From positions 124,001 through 188,000 of the forward strand of contig CALWRS010000001.1 of the NCBI GenBank assembly GCA_944384025.1: DNA of 64,000 nt, read 5' to 3'. A program made the position numbers and the translations under genes. The DNA is from an uncultured Lachnospiraceae bacterium (GTDB lineage Bacteria > Bacillota > Clostridia > Lachnospirales > Lachnospiraceae). The notes under the pieces were generated by a model. That model was not told the DNA's origin and searched no databases. It saw nothing but the letters and a program-made list of their open reading frames with translations. Of the stretch, positions 32,757-41,939 are shown in pieces (position 1 is the stretch's first letter; every line of letters starts with the position of its first letter).

Positions 32757-34358
32757 ATGAATAAGCAGGATGCCGATAAAATCACAGCTTCGTATATTAA
32801 GAAACTGTTTGGCTTTGCTATATCGAAGCTGTCGAAAATCGACGAGGCGGAGGAGCTTGCAGCGGAGATTACCTTTCAGGTGTATGCTTCACTTTTGCAA
32901 AACGACAGCATAGAGAATCTTGACGGTTATATCTACCGTATCGCCAGAAATGTTTATGCACGGCATATAGACGGCAGAAAGCAAACTGCTTCCGTTGACG
33001 GGCTTGGATTTCTCCCCGATGGCAGAGATTTCACGCAGGAGCTGATCGAGAGCGAAAGCTACGGCATTTTGCGGCGCGAGATAACTTATCTTTCAAAGCA
33101 GCAGCGCGAGATAATTGTCCTGCATTATTTCCACGACAAAAAGGTGGCGGAAATTGCATCGCTTCTTTCCCTTAACGAAAACACGGTAAAATGGCATTTG
33201 GCCTGCTCGCGAAAGGAGTTAAAAATGGGTATGAGTAAAACAAGAATGACAGGAAATTTAGGCGTTGAGCCGATACGGCTTTGCGATATGGGGCACAACG
33301 GTAGTCCGGGAAGCAAGGGCGATACTTCCGAATTTCTCGCAAAGGTCATCACGCAGAACATCGCTTATGCGGCATATCACAAGCCGAGGACTATCAACGA
33401 AATTGCCGAGGAGCTTGGTATCAATCCGATCTTTGTTGAGGACGAGGTCGCCGTTCTTGAAGAATACGGCTTTATGGACAAGCTGAAAAACGGAAAATAC
33501 CGCACCAATATACGAATCTATGAGCCAAACGAAACTCGGTACAGAATGTATCAGGAAATTGAACCGAAGTACACCAAACTCTTTGCCGAAAAATTCTTCG
33601 CACCGATTCTTGAGGGAATAACCGAAATTCCCGAATGGCTGCACATTCCCGAAGGAGACATCAACCTTATGAAATGGTGCCTTGTCTCTTTTATGGCGCA
33701 TAAACTTAACTTTTATGATGAAAACGAACCTTCTATGTTTAGCACCAAGCGTCCCGACGGCGGCGATTATATTGCCTTTGCAACTCTTGATGTAAAGCCC
33801 GATTGGGACACCGGCAACGATGCGTCCTATATTTACTTGTCGTGCGGCGATATGTCGCGAGCTCATATTTTCGATGACCTTTGGTGGAAGAGCTGGCAGT
33901 TTGACTGCTACTGGACCGGAAGAACAGGCGGCTGGAGGGATAACCTTGGCGACGACTTTGATAAGATGTATTTTTGGCTGAAAAATCAGCTTCCCGAAAC
34001 CGCAGCCAATGCCGAAAGCTACGCCCGCCTGCTTAAAAAGGGCTACCTGATAAAAAACGGCGACGAGTACAAATGCAATCTTATCCTTTGCGACAGCGAA
34101 AGAAAGTGGCTTGAATATATCCCCGAGGCTACAGAGGAAATAAAGAAGCTGTCCCGCCAATATGCCGCAGAAGTTGAAAAAGCGGAGCTTATCGGCCAGC
34201 CGGAGCATATGCACGAGCTGATAAGGTGTCAGAGCAAAAGCGCCGCAGGGGCACTGCATACAAGGGTGATGAAAGTCCTTCTTGATATGGGCGTGCTGAA
34301 AATGCCGACCACTGAACAGGCAAAGGGACTTTGTACGATTATGTTTATGGGCGAGTAA
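32757..34358 (+). CDS. ECF-like sigma factor with about 370-residue C-terminal extension
   Basis: 533 aa. Sigma region 2 (about 8-80: ASYIKKLFGFAISKL...LDGYIYRIARNVYARHID) and region 4 (about 112-160: EITYLSKQQREIIVLHYFHDKKVAEIASLLSLNENTVKWHLACSRKEL) make a complete group-4 sigma factor. The remaining 370 residues contain a winged-helix-like segment (KPRTINEIAEELGINPIFVEDEVAVLEEYGFMDKL) and a Trp/Tyr-rich domain of unknown fold. No anti-sigma gene is adjacent, so the extension may sense or inhibit. GAGGGAAAAG precedes ATG 32757; a palindrome AGAACGTTCT lies at 32729-32738. Confidence 0.82.
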   Translation: MNKQDADKITASYIKKLFGFAISKLSKIDEAEELAAEITFQVYASLLQNDSIENLDGYIYRIARNVYARHIDGRKQTASVDGLGFLPDGRDFTQELIESESYGILRREITYLSKQQREIIVLHYFHDKKVAEIASLLSLNENTVKWHLACSRKELKMGMSKTRMTGNLGVEPIRLCDMGHNGSPGSKGDTSEFLAKVITQNIAYAAYHKPRTINEIAEELGINPIFVEDEVAVLEEYGFMDKLKNGKYRTNIRIYEPNETRYRMYQEIEPKYTKLFAEKFFAPILEGITEIPEWLHIPEGDINLMKWCLVSFMAHKLNFYDENEPSMFSTKRPDGGDYIAFATLDVKPDWDTGNDASYIYLSCGDMSRAHIFDDLWWKSWQFDCYWTGRTGGWRDNLGDDFDKMYFWLKNQLPETAANAESYARLLKKGYLIKNGDEYKCNLILCDSERKWLEYIPEATEEIKKLSRQYAAEVEKAELIGQPEHMHELIRCQSKSAAGALHTRVMKVLLDMGVLKMPTTEQAKGLCTIMFMGE

Positions 34359-34373
34359 AAATAAACGCTATTA

Positions 34374-34402
34374 AAGGAAGTGCTTTGGCACTTCCTTTTT
34401 TT
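34374..34402 (+). terminator. Terminator after the sigma-factor gene
   Basis: AGGAAGTGC / GCACTTCCT stem with TTTG loop (34375-34396) followed by T6. Confidence 0.92.
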
Positions 34403-34440
34403 GAAAAGAGAATTTTTGTCCTTCCGTCAGAAAAAAACAC

Positions 34441-34469
34441 TTGACATGGAAATTTTTATGTTATAAGAT
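34441..34469 (+). promoter_or_regulatory. Promoter of the CAP-domain protein gene
   Basis: TTGACA (34441-34446), 17 bases, TAAGAT (34464-34469); TATAAG at 15 bases is an alternative -10. Confidence 0.55.
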
Positions 34470-34486
34470 AAAGTGTGTAATTTGAG

Positions 34487-34588
34487 ATGGAAAGAATTGC
34501 TGAACAGGCATTGCTGTGTGTTTTGGATGGATCTCAATTAAACGAATATCTGCGGAATAACGCTCCGCGGGTCTTGAACCAAAAATGA
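34487..34588 (+). CDS. Possible 33-aa upstream ORF
   Basis: MERIAEQALLCVLDGSQLNE followed by YLRNNAPRVLNQK, in the leader of the CAP-domain gene. Composition is protein-like and amphipathic, but the ribosome site is poor. It ends 16 bases before the next start. It could be a leader peptide or chance. Confidence 0.3.
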   Translation: MERIAEQALLCVLDGSQLNEYLRNNAPRVLNQK

Positions 34589-34604
34589 AAGTGAGGAGAA
34601 GAAC

Positions 34605-36332
34605 ATGAAAAAGAGAATACGAAAGTATCTCACAGTCGTTCTGACGCTGGCGCTGTGCCTTGGGCTGGTACCGGGGACGGTTAAGGCGGCAGAGGAAATT
34701 GCAATAGTTGCCGTGGAAGTTACATTTGGACAGACGGAAGCTCGGAAGATGTTGGAAATGATTAATGAATTCCGAACTGGGGATGACGCATGGGCATGGA
34801 ACTCGAGCAATACGGAAAAAGTGTACTATACCGGATTAAAAGAACTGACGTATGACTACGAATTAGAAAAAGCAGCCATGCAAAGAGCTGCGGAGATTGC
34901 TCTGTCGTTCAGTCATACCCGTCCAAATGGTGAAAAATGGTCTACTGTTTGTGGCAGTGCAAACGGGGAGAATCTTGCTGCCGGAAGCTCTTCTGCTCAA
35001 GCAACTTTTGTACAGTGGCAGGAAACGGACGATAATTACAGCGGACAGGGACACCGAAGAAATATGCTTGACTCCCGTTTTACTTCTGTTGGAATTGGAC
35101 ATGTATATTATAACGGGGTTCATTACTGGGTGCAGGAATTTGGAGTGAGCAACTCGGGAGCATCTGCAACAACCGCAAATGACAGTACTGAAAAGGTAAG
35201 TGTTGACATAGCGCTAAATAGTGTGACGAAAGTAGAAGTTACCGTGGCTCCGGAGTCTTTAACCATTCAGGTTGGAGAGTCGGTAGCTTTGCCGAAAGTT
35301 ACATCTACGATCCTCATGGAAGAAACATGGCCGGGGTATCAGCCATGTGAAGTGGATGCGTCGCCGTTTGGCTGGGAAGTGAACAATACGCAGTATGCAC
35401 AAATATCGGGAGATAAGATTACAGGAAAAGAGCCGGGGGCGACTTACATCGAAGCAACCATTCTGGGTGAGAAAGTCACGGTACCGGTTACTGTGAAAGA
35501 GCTGCATCAGCATACTTACGGAGAGCCTTTATTTACGTGGGCAGGAGATTACAGCAGCGCTGCTGCAAAGTTCACTTGTACAGATGGAGACGATATTCAG
35601 ACACTAACTTGCACCGTAACAAAAAATGTAACGGATTCGACGTGCGTGGAAGCAGGAGAAATCACTTATACGGCAACCGTTTCGTTTAACGGTAAAACCT
35701 ATACCGATACAAAGACGGCAGCGGGAGATGCGGCTACCGGCCATGTTTGGGGCGGCTGGACGAGCAACGAAGATAACACGCATACACGCACCTGCTCCGT
35801 ATGCAAAGTTACAGAAACGGAGAACTGCTCCGGCGGCGTGGCCACCTGTATAAACAAAGCGGTTTGTGAAATATGTAAAAGAGAGTACGGTACAACAGAC
35901 GCTTCCAATCACATTCCAGGCGCATCGGACTGGCATACGGATAGTGGGAACCACTGGAACGTCTGTGCGTGTGGTGAGATTATGAACAGCGCAGAACATA
36001 CCTACAAGTGGGTAATTGATGCGGAGGCTACCGCTACCCAAGCCGGTTCCAAACACGAGGAATGTACCGTATGCGGTTACAAAAAGGACGCAGTCGAAAT
36101 TCCTGCAACTGGAACAACGCCCGAGCCCACACAGCCTGCCGAGCCCACGCAGCCTGTCGAGCAACCGGATGTAACGACGCCGGCGGACGAGAAAGAGCCA
36201 TCAGGTACAAGCGAAACTCCTGCTACGGGAGATCGTTCTAATTACCTGCTCTGGAGTCTTCTGGCGCTGGTATCCGCTGCATGCATGGTAGGCGTTGCGG
36301 TTTACGGACGAAGGAAAAAACAAGACAAATAA
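34605..36332 (+). CDS. Sortase-type surface protein with CAP (SCP/PR-1) domain
   Basis: 575 aa. Sec signal peptide (1-29, ending VKAAEE), CAP domain about 42-190 (EMINEFRTGDDAWAWN, FSHTRPNGEKW, GENLAAG, GHRRNMLDSRFTSVGIGH with the usual His/Glu), an Ig-like Big_2 domain about 212-297, a repeat-rich region with several Cys-x2-Cys units (CSVCKVTETENC, CEICKREYG, CTVCGYKKD), Pro/Thr/Glu spacer, and an ETPATGD sorting-like signal plus membrane helix and RRKKQDK tail. Anchored to the cell wall facing outwards. Role probably adhesion or proteolysis/lipid binding; unproven. Confidence 0.83.
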   Translation: MKKRIRKYLTVVLTLALCLGLVPGTVKAAEEIAIVAVEVTFGQTEARKMLEMINEFRTGDDAWAWNSSNTEKVYYTGLKELTYDYELEKAAMQRAAEIALSFSHTRPNGEKWSTVCGSANGENLAAGSSSAQATFVQWQETDDNYSGQGHRRNMLDSRFTSVGIGHVYYNGVHYWVQEFGVSNSGASATTANDSTEKVSVDIALNSVTKVEVTVAPESLTIQVGESVALPKVTSTILMEETWPGYQPCEVDASPFGWEVNNTQYAQISGDKITGKEPGATYIEATILGEKVTVPVTVKELHQHTYGEPLFTWAGDYSSAAAKFTCTDGDDIQTLTCTVTKNVTDSTCVEAGEITYTATVSFNGKTYTDTKTAAGDAATGHVWGGWTSNEDNTHTRTCSVCKVTETENCSGGVATCINKAVCEICKREYGTTDASNHIPGASDWHTDSGNHWNVCACGEIMNSAEHTYKWVIDAEATATQAGSKHEECTVCGYKKDAVEIPATGTTPEPTQPAEPTQPVEQPDVTTPADEKEPSGTSETPATGDRSNYLLWSLLALVSAACMVGVAVYGRRKKQDK

Positions 36333-36339
36333 CATCGAG

Positions 36340-36372
36340 ACTGCCCTGCGGTAAATAACCGCAGGGCAGTTT
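36340..36372 (+). terminator. Terminator after the CAP gene
   Basis: Thirteen-base stem ACTGCCCTGCGGT / ACCGCAGGGCAGT (36340-36352, 36358-36370), weak T tail. Confidence 0.6.
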
Positions 36373-36456
36373 ACGGTCAATTATCTGCGAAAGCCGTATA
36401 ATGCCGGAGCGTATATCAGATTAGCGGGAAAAGCTCAAAAGGAGGTACAAGTTGAC

Positions 36457-37023
36457 ATGGCGGAATCGATGGAGCAAATAGCAGAAGTTATCTTAAGAAA
36501 TTTGCCTGCAAAACAGCGTCTGATTATCGCTATAGACGGCAGGTGTGCCGCAGGGAAAACAACGCTTGCGGCATATCTGCAAAGAAAGCTAAGCGGCAGC
36601 GTCTTTCACATGGACGATTTTTTTCTGCGCCCAAAACAGCGCACCGCGCAGCGGCTGGATACGCCCGGCGGCAATGTAGACTATGAGCGGTTTTCTTCGG
36701 AGATCCTGCTTCCGCTTTTAAGCGGTGCAAGGCGCATCGCGTACCGTCCATATGACTGTAAGACGCAGGCACTAAAGCCCCCGCTTACTTTGGACGCTTC
36801 CCCTGTTAATATCGTGGAAGGCTCCTATAGCTGCCATCCGGCGCTGTGGGACTTTTATGACATTCGAATTTTTTTGACGATTTCTCCGGAGGAACAGATG
36901 CGGCGCATCAAAGTTCGAAACGGAGAACTCCAATTCAAACAGTTTCAAACGAAGTGGATACCGTTAGAAGAGAGATATTTTTCCGTGTACAGGATAAAAG
37001 AACGCTGCGATTATTGCTTCTGA
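36457..37023 (+). CDS. Uridine-kinase-like P-loop kinase
   Basis: 188 aa. Walker A DGRCAAGKTTLA, then FHMDDFFLRPKQRT and YRPYDCKTQ, IVEGSYSCHPAL, all as in the uridine kinase-like family of Clostridia. The usual LDTPGGNVDYERF lid is present. The end (IKERCDYCF) is slightly short. AAAGGAGG is 11 bases before ATG 36457. Probably phosphorylates a nucleoside or similar small molecule. 37024-37311 (288 bases) downstream holds no recognisable gene. Confidence 0.78.
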   Translation: MAESMEQIAEVILRNLPAKQRLIIAIDGRCAAGKTTLAAYLQRKLSGSVFHMDDFFLRPKQRTAQRLDTPGGNVDYERFSSEILLPLLSGARRIAYRPYDCKTQALKPPLTLDASPVNIVEGSYSCHPALWDFYDIRIFLTISPEEQMRRIKVRNGELQFKQFQTKWIPLEERYFSVYRIKERCDYCF

Positions 37024-37311
37024 CTTCTTAACGCGGAATACTTTCCCAAATCGTCTTCGTGGTATCGTTTCGGTTGACGCTGGATATCGTTATACCTTAC
37101 AAAGTAGAAAATTGAATATGGAACATGCAGTCAGCGCATAGGCAAATGTGAGTTTTTCCTAACAATTCAAAAGAACGCTTTATTTCTGTTATTCTAAAGG
37201 TGGTTTTCGTTCGACGAGGAAAGGACGAAAAACGAAACACTTTAGCGGTGCAAAAGGAAACTCCATCCACTCCGGAAACCATATTTTTAGCGGAAGGAAG
37301 AAACACGAAGT

Positions 37312-38022
37312 ATGAGTTTAAAAGGACTTTGCAACAAAAAGTTCCTATGCATGTTCCTTGCCGTTTTCTTGTCGGCGCTGCTTTTTAGCGGCTGCGACAA
37401 GGGCGACGAGGGCAAGGCAGACAATAAGGACAAAGACGAAAAAAAAGAAGAAATTTCGCACGACATTTCGTTTGACGACGAGGGAGAGCTGGAGATTGAC
37501 GGCGAGGAATTTTTCGACTGTTGGGAATATCAGAATTCCGACCGCTGGCTGTACGTTTATCCGGACGCTACGTACGAATGGTATAACGAAGACGGCTTGG
37601 AATACGGGGGGACATACTCTATGGAGGAGGACATCCTGTATTTAGTGGATGACGATTTGCGGTTTGAAGTAAGAGACGGCGGCATTGTAGACGAGAACAA
37701 CGAATTAATGTTTGCTTCTTCCCTGCCTGATCAAATGAAGGAGCCGCTCGGTCAGGAAGTGGACGTATTTTGCGGCACATGGGCATGCGAAAGCGGAGAC
37801 ATGTGGGTGGAATTTTTTGAGTACGGTGAGTATCACACTTACTGGAACGACGGATTTCAAGCGACCGGCACCTTCACGATAGAAGACGGTGTGTTGGTTA
37901 CGCGCGGAGGCGCAAGATACGAGTATGACAGCGAGGCGGATCAGCTTTCAGAAGACGGTCAATTCTTTTATCGCTCGGAAATACCGGATGATATCCGAAA
38001 TTATGACTGGAATAACGAGTGA
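37312..38022 (+). CDS. Acidic lipoprotein with two similar beta domains
   Basis: 236 aa. Signal peptide with lipobox LFSGC (Cys about 28), a Lys/Asp/Glu spacer, and two related halves: DCWEYQNSDRWLYVYPDATYEWYNEDGLEYGGTYSMEEDILYLV and GTWACESGDMWVEFFEYGEYHTYWNDGFQATGTFTIEDGVLV. Each resembles the small lipocalin-like domains of Gram-positive surface lipoproteins. No enzyme motif. GGAAGAAACACG precedes ATG 37312. Function unknown. Confidence 0.7.
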   Translation: MSLKGLCNKKFLCMFLAVFLSALLFSGCDKGDEGKADNKDKDEKKEEISHDISFDDEGELEIDGEEFFDCWEYQNSDRWLYVYPDATYEWYNEDGLEYGGTYSMEEDILYLVDDDLRFEVRDGGIVDENNELMFASSLPDQMKEPLGQEVDVFCGTWACESGDMWVEFFEYGEYHTYWNDGFQATGTFTIEDGVLVTRGGARYEYDSEADQLSEDGQFFYRSEIPDDIRNYDWNNE

Positions 38023-38042
38023 CAAATCGGAAATTAAAGAGG

Positions 38043-38074
38043 GAAGTCTGCCGACAATCTTGTCGGCAGACTTC
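38043..38074. terminator. Bidirectional terminator between convergent genes
   Basis: Perfect 15-base stem GAAGTCTGCCGACAA / TTGTCGGCAGACTTC with a two-base loop between the lipoprotein gene (+) and the permease gene (-). Confidence 0.85.
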
Positions 38075-38080
38075 TTCCGT

Positions 38081-40306
38081 TTAGTTGGGATCAAACATGG
38101 CATCCTCGGCTTGATACTTCTCGGCAAAAGCAGTCACTTCATCGCGCATTTCGTCAGGGAAGTAGATAATCAGGTCGCCGTAGTTAATAATATTTTCATA
38201 GGCCCAGTTGTGTCTGTCTGCTTCATCGGACATAGCGTAAATCTCTTTGGTCAGATCACAAAGCTCGTAAATAGCTTCTTCGTTTCCCGGAGCACATTGA
38301 TAATAATATCCGTCAATAGAGATCGAAATGTTAGAGCTGTCAAGGAGATTGATGTTTACGTCTCCCTTTCGGTACGCTTCTATGCCGTCGGTGAATGATA
38401 AAAGGTAAAGTTCATCCACACCGAACTTTTCTTTAAGAAGCCGAACCAGGTTTGCGCAGTCCGCGCCAACAGGCAGGTAATAACCTATCAGGTTAATTTC
38501 ACCGATTGTCTTGTTTCCTTCCCAAACTTTCCAATCCCGATTCAGCCAACCCGCATTCTCTTTAGAGTCTGCAAGGACAGCGCTTAAAACCTCTGCTATA
38601 AGCTCGCCGGACGGCGGCTGGGAGAAAGAAACGTCGTTGGAAGCATTTCCTGTGTAGTAGCAGTAAGGCAGGAAAGCAATAAAGCTGTTATTCTCCCGCT
38701 CGCTCTGCTGTTCCGTTAAAGCGTCAAGAAAGTCTCGGTCGTTCAGATACTTTCCGAACACGTTGTAATAATCACCGAGGATTTTATACTCCCTGCTAAT
38801 CAGCAAGTCGTTTTTCAGCCGGTAAGTGATGGAAATACAGCCGGACGAACTTGTGCTGCTAATCTCGTGGTCTGCAATGTAGAAAATATCGTCGTCGTAT
38901 CTCTCCTTGTTTGCCAAGTAGTTGTCAAGGATATCTTCGTGCAGATTGGAAATTTTCTCGACCATCTTCGAATCGGTGAAGGTAAATTCTGTATAGCCGA
39001 GCATGGAGTTAATGATATCGTACACAGCATTATTATCGGAGTACGAATAGCAGTGAAATTCGATGCTGACGCTTTTTACGTCCTCCGCATCCGGAATTCT
39101 TGTTACCGCGCCAAAGCCCTCCGCACGGTTGCAGATAACGACAAAGCAGGTGGACAGGGCGACAAGCAGACCACCCGCCAAAAGCGACTTCAAAAAACCG
39201 CGAACGTTGTAGTTGGCTCTTCTTGTGATAATGTCGATAATCATATAAATGACAAGCGATGCGAACGCCGTGCCAATGTAAACGCCCACCGCGTCAACAA
39301 CGCCGATTGCGCTGATGCAAAGGATAATGCAAAAGGTTACAAAGTAAAACGTAAAGCGGAATACAAACGGCTTGCCGACGTCTTCGCTTTTTCTCTTTTT
39401 GTAAAGGAAAAACGTAAGCGCAAAGTAGATTGCAACAAACACAAGCATATAGGCGATTTGTGTCATAAGCGGCTTAAAAGCAAGGTACGCATTGCAAAAA
39501 GCCGCTTCGGTTGCCGCTTGCCCAAGGCCCGACAAGTAGTAAATCAAGACGCCAACCGGACTTGTCATCCGCACAAAGTTCAGCGTCAGATTGCCATAAG
39601 CTACGCCGTGTGCGTTCGAAAACAAAATAAAGAACAGGATGGCAATAACGCCGGGGAGCAGTCCGTTTATAACAACGGTGTAGACAAGCGTCTCGAAAAA
39701 CTGTCCGCAGAGAACGCATATCAGGCAGCTCACGACGTAAAACAGAAGCATTAGCGCAAACAAAAGGATATATCCCTTAATTACTGCGTTTATAGCGCTT
39801 GGCATACCGAACTCCTGAAACAATACATTGATATTCGGAGCAATTTTTGCGCAGATAAGCGTCGTAGGCAGGGTCACGAGAAATCCGACAACCTGCGGCA
39901 CAATATACGAAATAAGCCCTGCAAAGAAGTCGGCAAAAAATCGCTCGTTTGTGGAAACCGGAAGCGAGTAGTACATGTCTGTAACCGTTTTCTTGTGCAG
40001 ATAGTGAAAGCTCTGAATAGCAAAGGTTATGCCCGCAAGTACGGAGCAGATTAGAAAAATAATGGTCAGCACAAGGGCAAAAAGAGCCAAGGTAAGGAAC
40101 ACGTTCGAGACGGAGTATTCCATGGGCTCGCGTGCCTTTATTCCGCAGGTGGCAAGAATTTCCACAAGCGGCAGACCAATCACCTGCAAAATGGAGAGGA
40201 TAATCATGAATTTTCGCATCCTCTTTAGTCCCATGAAGAAGTAGTGCTTCATAAAGCTCTCCTTTTTCGTCCCGATTTTCTCAGCGGTCAATTCCGTCGA
40301 AGTCAT
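38081..40306 (-). CDS. ABC transporter permease of a Ytr/BcrB-like system, large
   Basis: 741 aa. About ten hydrophobic helices in the first 420 residues (MIILSILQVIGLPLVEILA to SLLAGGLLVALSTCFVVICN), then a soluble C-terminal domain of about 300 residues, probably extracytoplasmic, without known motif. ATG 40306 has GGAGGTG 6 bases upstream and overlaps the ATPase stop by 26 bases; the longer frame to 40345 is in the ATPase gene. With the GntR regulator and ATPase it resembles YtrABC-type systems that respond to cell-wall antibiotics. Confidence 0.8.
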   Translation of the reverse strand: MTSTELTAEKIGTKKESFMKHYFFMGLKRMRKFMIILSILQVIGLPLVEILATCGIKAREPMEYSVSNVFLTLALFALVLTIIFLICSVLAGITFAIQSFHYLHKKTVTDMYYSLPVSTNERFFADFFAGLISYIVPQVVGFLVTLPTTLICAKIAPNINVLFQEFGMPSAINAVIKGYILLFALMLLFYVVSCLICVLCGQFFETLVYTVVINGLLPGVIAILFFILFSNAHGVAYGNLTLNFVRMTSPVGVLIYYLSGLGQAATEAAFCNAYLAFKPLMTQIAYMLVFVAIYFALTFFLYKKRKSEDVGKPFVFRFTFYFVTFCIILCISAIGVVDAVGVYIGTAFASLVIYMIIDIITRRANYNVRGFLKSLLAGGLLVALSTCFVVICNRAEGFGAVTRIPDAEDVKSVSIEFHCYSYSDNNAVYDIINSMLGYTEFTFTDSKMVEKISNLHEDILDNYLANKERYDDDIFYIADHEISSTSSSGCISITYRLKNDLLISREYKILGDYYNVFGKYLNDRDFLDALTEQQSERENNSFIAFLPYCYYTGNASNDVSFSQPPSGELIAEVLSAVLADSKENAGWLNRDWKVWEGNKTIGEINLIGYYLPVGADCANLVRLLKEKFGVDELYLLSFTDGIEAYRKGDVNINLLDSSNISISIDGYYYQCAPGNEEAIYELCDLTKEIYAMSDEADRHNWAYENIINYGDLIIYFPDEMRDEVTAFAEKYQAEDAMFDPN

Positions 40307-41183
40307 ATCCGAGCACCTCCATTTCATAGATAAAGATTTCCTCAAGCGTCAGCGGAATAACGTCCATGACAACCGGCTCGAATCGGCCGATAACCGCCAT
40401 AACTTCTTCGCTTGGTCCTTTGGCGATAATGTTGCAAATGCTGTGATTTTTCTCAAAATGCAGGACGTTAACCCCCGCAAGGTCTTCTTTGCGCAGTTCC
40501 TTTTTAAACGCGCATTGGTACTTGTGAATGTTGCCTTTAACGGAATCGACCTCGCGGTTAAAGAGAATTTTTCCTCTGTGAAGAAGTGCGACCGTATCGC
40601 AGACCTCGTTAATCTCTGTGAGATTGTGCGAGGAAATGACGGCCGTCATCTTGCGGTCAAGCATTGCGTCAACAAGCATTCGCTTCACAATAATTCGCAT
40701 GGTCGGATCCAGACCGTCAAACGCTTCATCAAGCAGCAGGTAATCCGGGCAGCAGGAAAGTCCTACAAGTACAATCGCCTGCCGCTTCATACCTTTAGAA
40801 AACGTCGAAAGCCGTTTATCCACCGGCAGCTTAATGACGCCGTTTAATTTTTCAAAGAGCTCCTCGGAAAAGTTCGGGTAAAACCCTTTGTAAAAAGCCT
40901 TCAGTTCCTTTAAGGTGCTGTTTGTAAACTGAATAGTCTCATCGTTTATAAAAAATACTTTCCGCTTCACTGCCGGTGCGTTGTACACGCTGTCGCCGTC
41001 GATGAAAACTTCGCCGCTATCGGCCTGATAAATTCCCGCAAGCAGCCGCAAAATCGTCGATTTTCCGGCGCCGTTAGAGCCCAAAAGCCCGAAAGCGCTG
41101 CCCTCTGGAATTGTAAGCGCAACCTCATCAAGCGCCTTAAAACCGCCTTCAAAGGTTTTGGTCACGCCGTTTAATGTAATCAT
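40281..41183 (-). CDS. ABC transporter ATP-binding protein (YtrB-like)
   Basis: 300 aa. Walker A GSNGAGKS, signature FSKGMKRQ, Walker B YLLLDEAFDGLDP, switch His in SSHNLTE; a C-terminal extension of about 80 residues as in YtrB/EcsA types. Its start overlaps the stop of the GntR gene (ATGA at 41183-41180). Confidence 0.92.
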   Translation of the reverse strand: MITLNGVTKTFEGGFKALDEVALTIPEGSAFGLLGSNGAGKSTILRLLAGIYQADSGEVFIDGDSVYNAPAVKRKVFFINDETIQFTNSTLKELKAFYKGFYPNFSEELFEKLNGVIKLPVDKRLSTFSKGMKRQAIVLVGLSCCPDYLLLDEAFDGLDPTMRIIVKRMLVDAMLDRKMTAVISSHNLTEINEVCDTVALLHRGKILFNREVDSVKGNIHKYQCAFKKELRKEDLAGVNVLHFEKNHSICNIIAKGPSEEVMAVIGRFEPVVMDVIPLTLEEIFIYEMEVLGYDFDGIDR

Positions 41184-41563
41184 ACGCTCCCATCCTCCTT
41201 CAATTTTCTTGTCGCACAGACAAAATCAATTCTTTCCTTCAGCTCCGCAGGCGTAGCCCCCGAGTCGAGTGTTGCACGCACCGCCTTATCAAAATCGGTA
41301 AAAGCGCAGTTTCGGATACTGTCGCCGCTTACGCTGCCGATAAAGCTTCCCTTCCCTGGAAGAGAATAGATGATGCCCTCCCTTTCTAGCTGCGCGTAAG
41401 CCTTTGACACCGTGTTGGGGTTGACGCCAATATCCTTGGCAAGGCCGCGGACGCTTGGGATTTGCGAGCCTTCCGTAAGCATACCGTTTATGATAAGCTC
41501 GATTATTTTTTTGTAGAGCTGTTCATAAATTGGCGTTCGGCTTTTTAAGTCGATGTCAAACAT
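41180..41563 (-). CDS. GntR-family regulator, YtrA subfamily
   Basis: 127 aa. Winged helix PIYEQLYKKIIELIINGMLTEGSQIPSVRGLAKDIGVNPNTVSKAYAQLEREGIIYSLPGKGSFI with a short C-terminal helical dimerisation segment, the YtrA type. It heads the operon and its promoter contains a matching palindrome (41595-41617), so autoregulation is likely. Confidence 0.92.
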   Translation of the reverse strand: MFDIDLKSRTPIYEQLYKKIIELIINGMLTEGSQIPSVRGLAKDIGVNPNTVSKAYAQLEREGIIYSLPGKGSFIGSVSGDSIRNCAFTDFDKAVRATLDSGATPAELKERIDFVCATRKLKEDGSV

Positions 41564-41594
41564 AAATCCACTCCTTTCTGACGAGCTGTATTAA

Positions 41595-41650
41595 CTGTAC
41601 TAAGCGTCGTAGTACAGGTGAAGCATACACCCAGAAATTCGATTTGTCAA
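41595..41650 (-). promoter_or_regulatory. Promoter and YtrA-type operator
   Basis: Minus strand: TTGACA (41650-41645), 17 bases, TATGCT (41627-41622), then operator CTGTACTA-7-TAGTACAG (41617-41595) over the start site. The GTAC-containing palindrome is of the GntR/YtrA kind. Confidence 0.8.
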
Positions 41651-41685
41651 GAGGAAATTTTTCAAAAATCGATTGCGAACTTTGC

Positions 41686-41714
41686 TTGACCGTGTTCGTC
41701 GAAACAGGTATAAT
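41686..41714 (+). promoter_or_regulatory. Promoter of the thi operon
   Basis: TTGACC (41686-41691), 17 bases, TATAAT (41709-41714). Confidence 0.85.
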
Positions 41715-41732
41715 ACAGACAAAAAAAACAAA

Positions 41733-41818
41733 CGGGGAGCTGGCTGGAGCCGGCTGAGAGGAAGCTGTGTTGCTTCGACCCATAACCTGATTTGGATAAT
41801 GCCAACGTAGGGAAGAGC
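41733..41818 (+). promoter_or_regulatory. TPP riboswitch (THI element)
   Basis: Contains the conserved CTGAGA (41754-41759) and ACCTGATTTGGATAATGCC plus AACGTAGGGAA, the pyrimidine- and pyrophosphate-sensor arms of the thiamine pyrophosphate aptamer. It precedes four thiamine genes. When TPP binds, the terminator at 41839 should form. Confidence 0.95.
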
Positions 41819-41838
41819 GGAAGAAAAAGACAAAACTA

Positions 41839-41877
41839 TTGCGGCAGTGCCGGGAGCATTGCCGCAAATTTTTCTTT
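41839..41877 (+). terminator. Riboswitch-controlled terminator
   Basis: Twelve-base stem TTGCGGCAGTGC / GCATTGCCGCAA (41839-41850, 41856-41867) followed by ATTTTTCTTT, between aptamer and thiM: a transcriptional off-switch. Confidence 0.88.
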
Positions 41878-41939
41878 GTAACAAATGCCCGGATTTCCCG
41901 CGCGGCGGCAGAGCCAAAAGGGAGATTAAGGAGGTCTTC

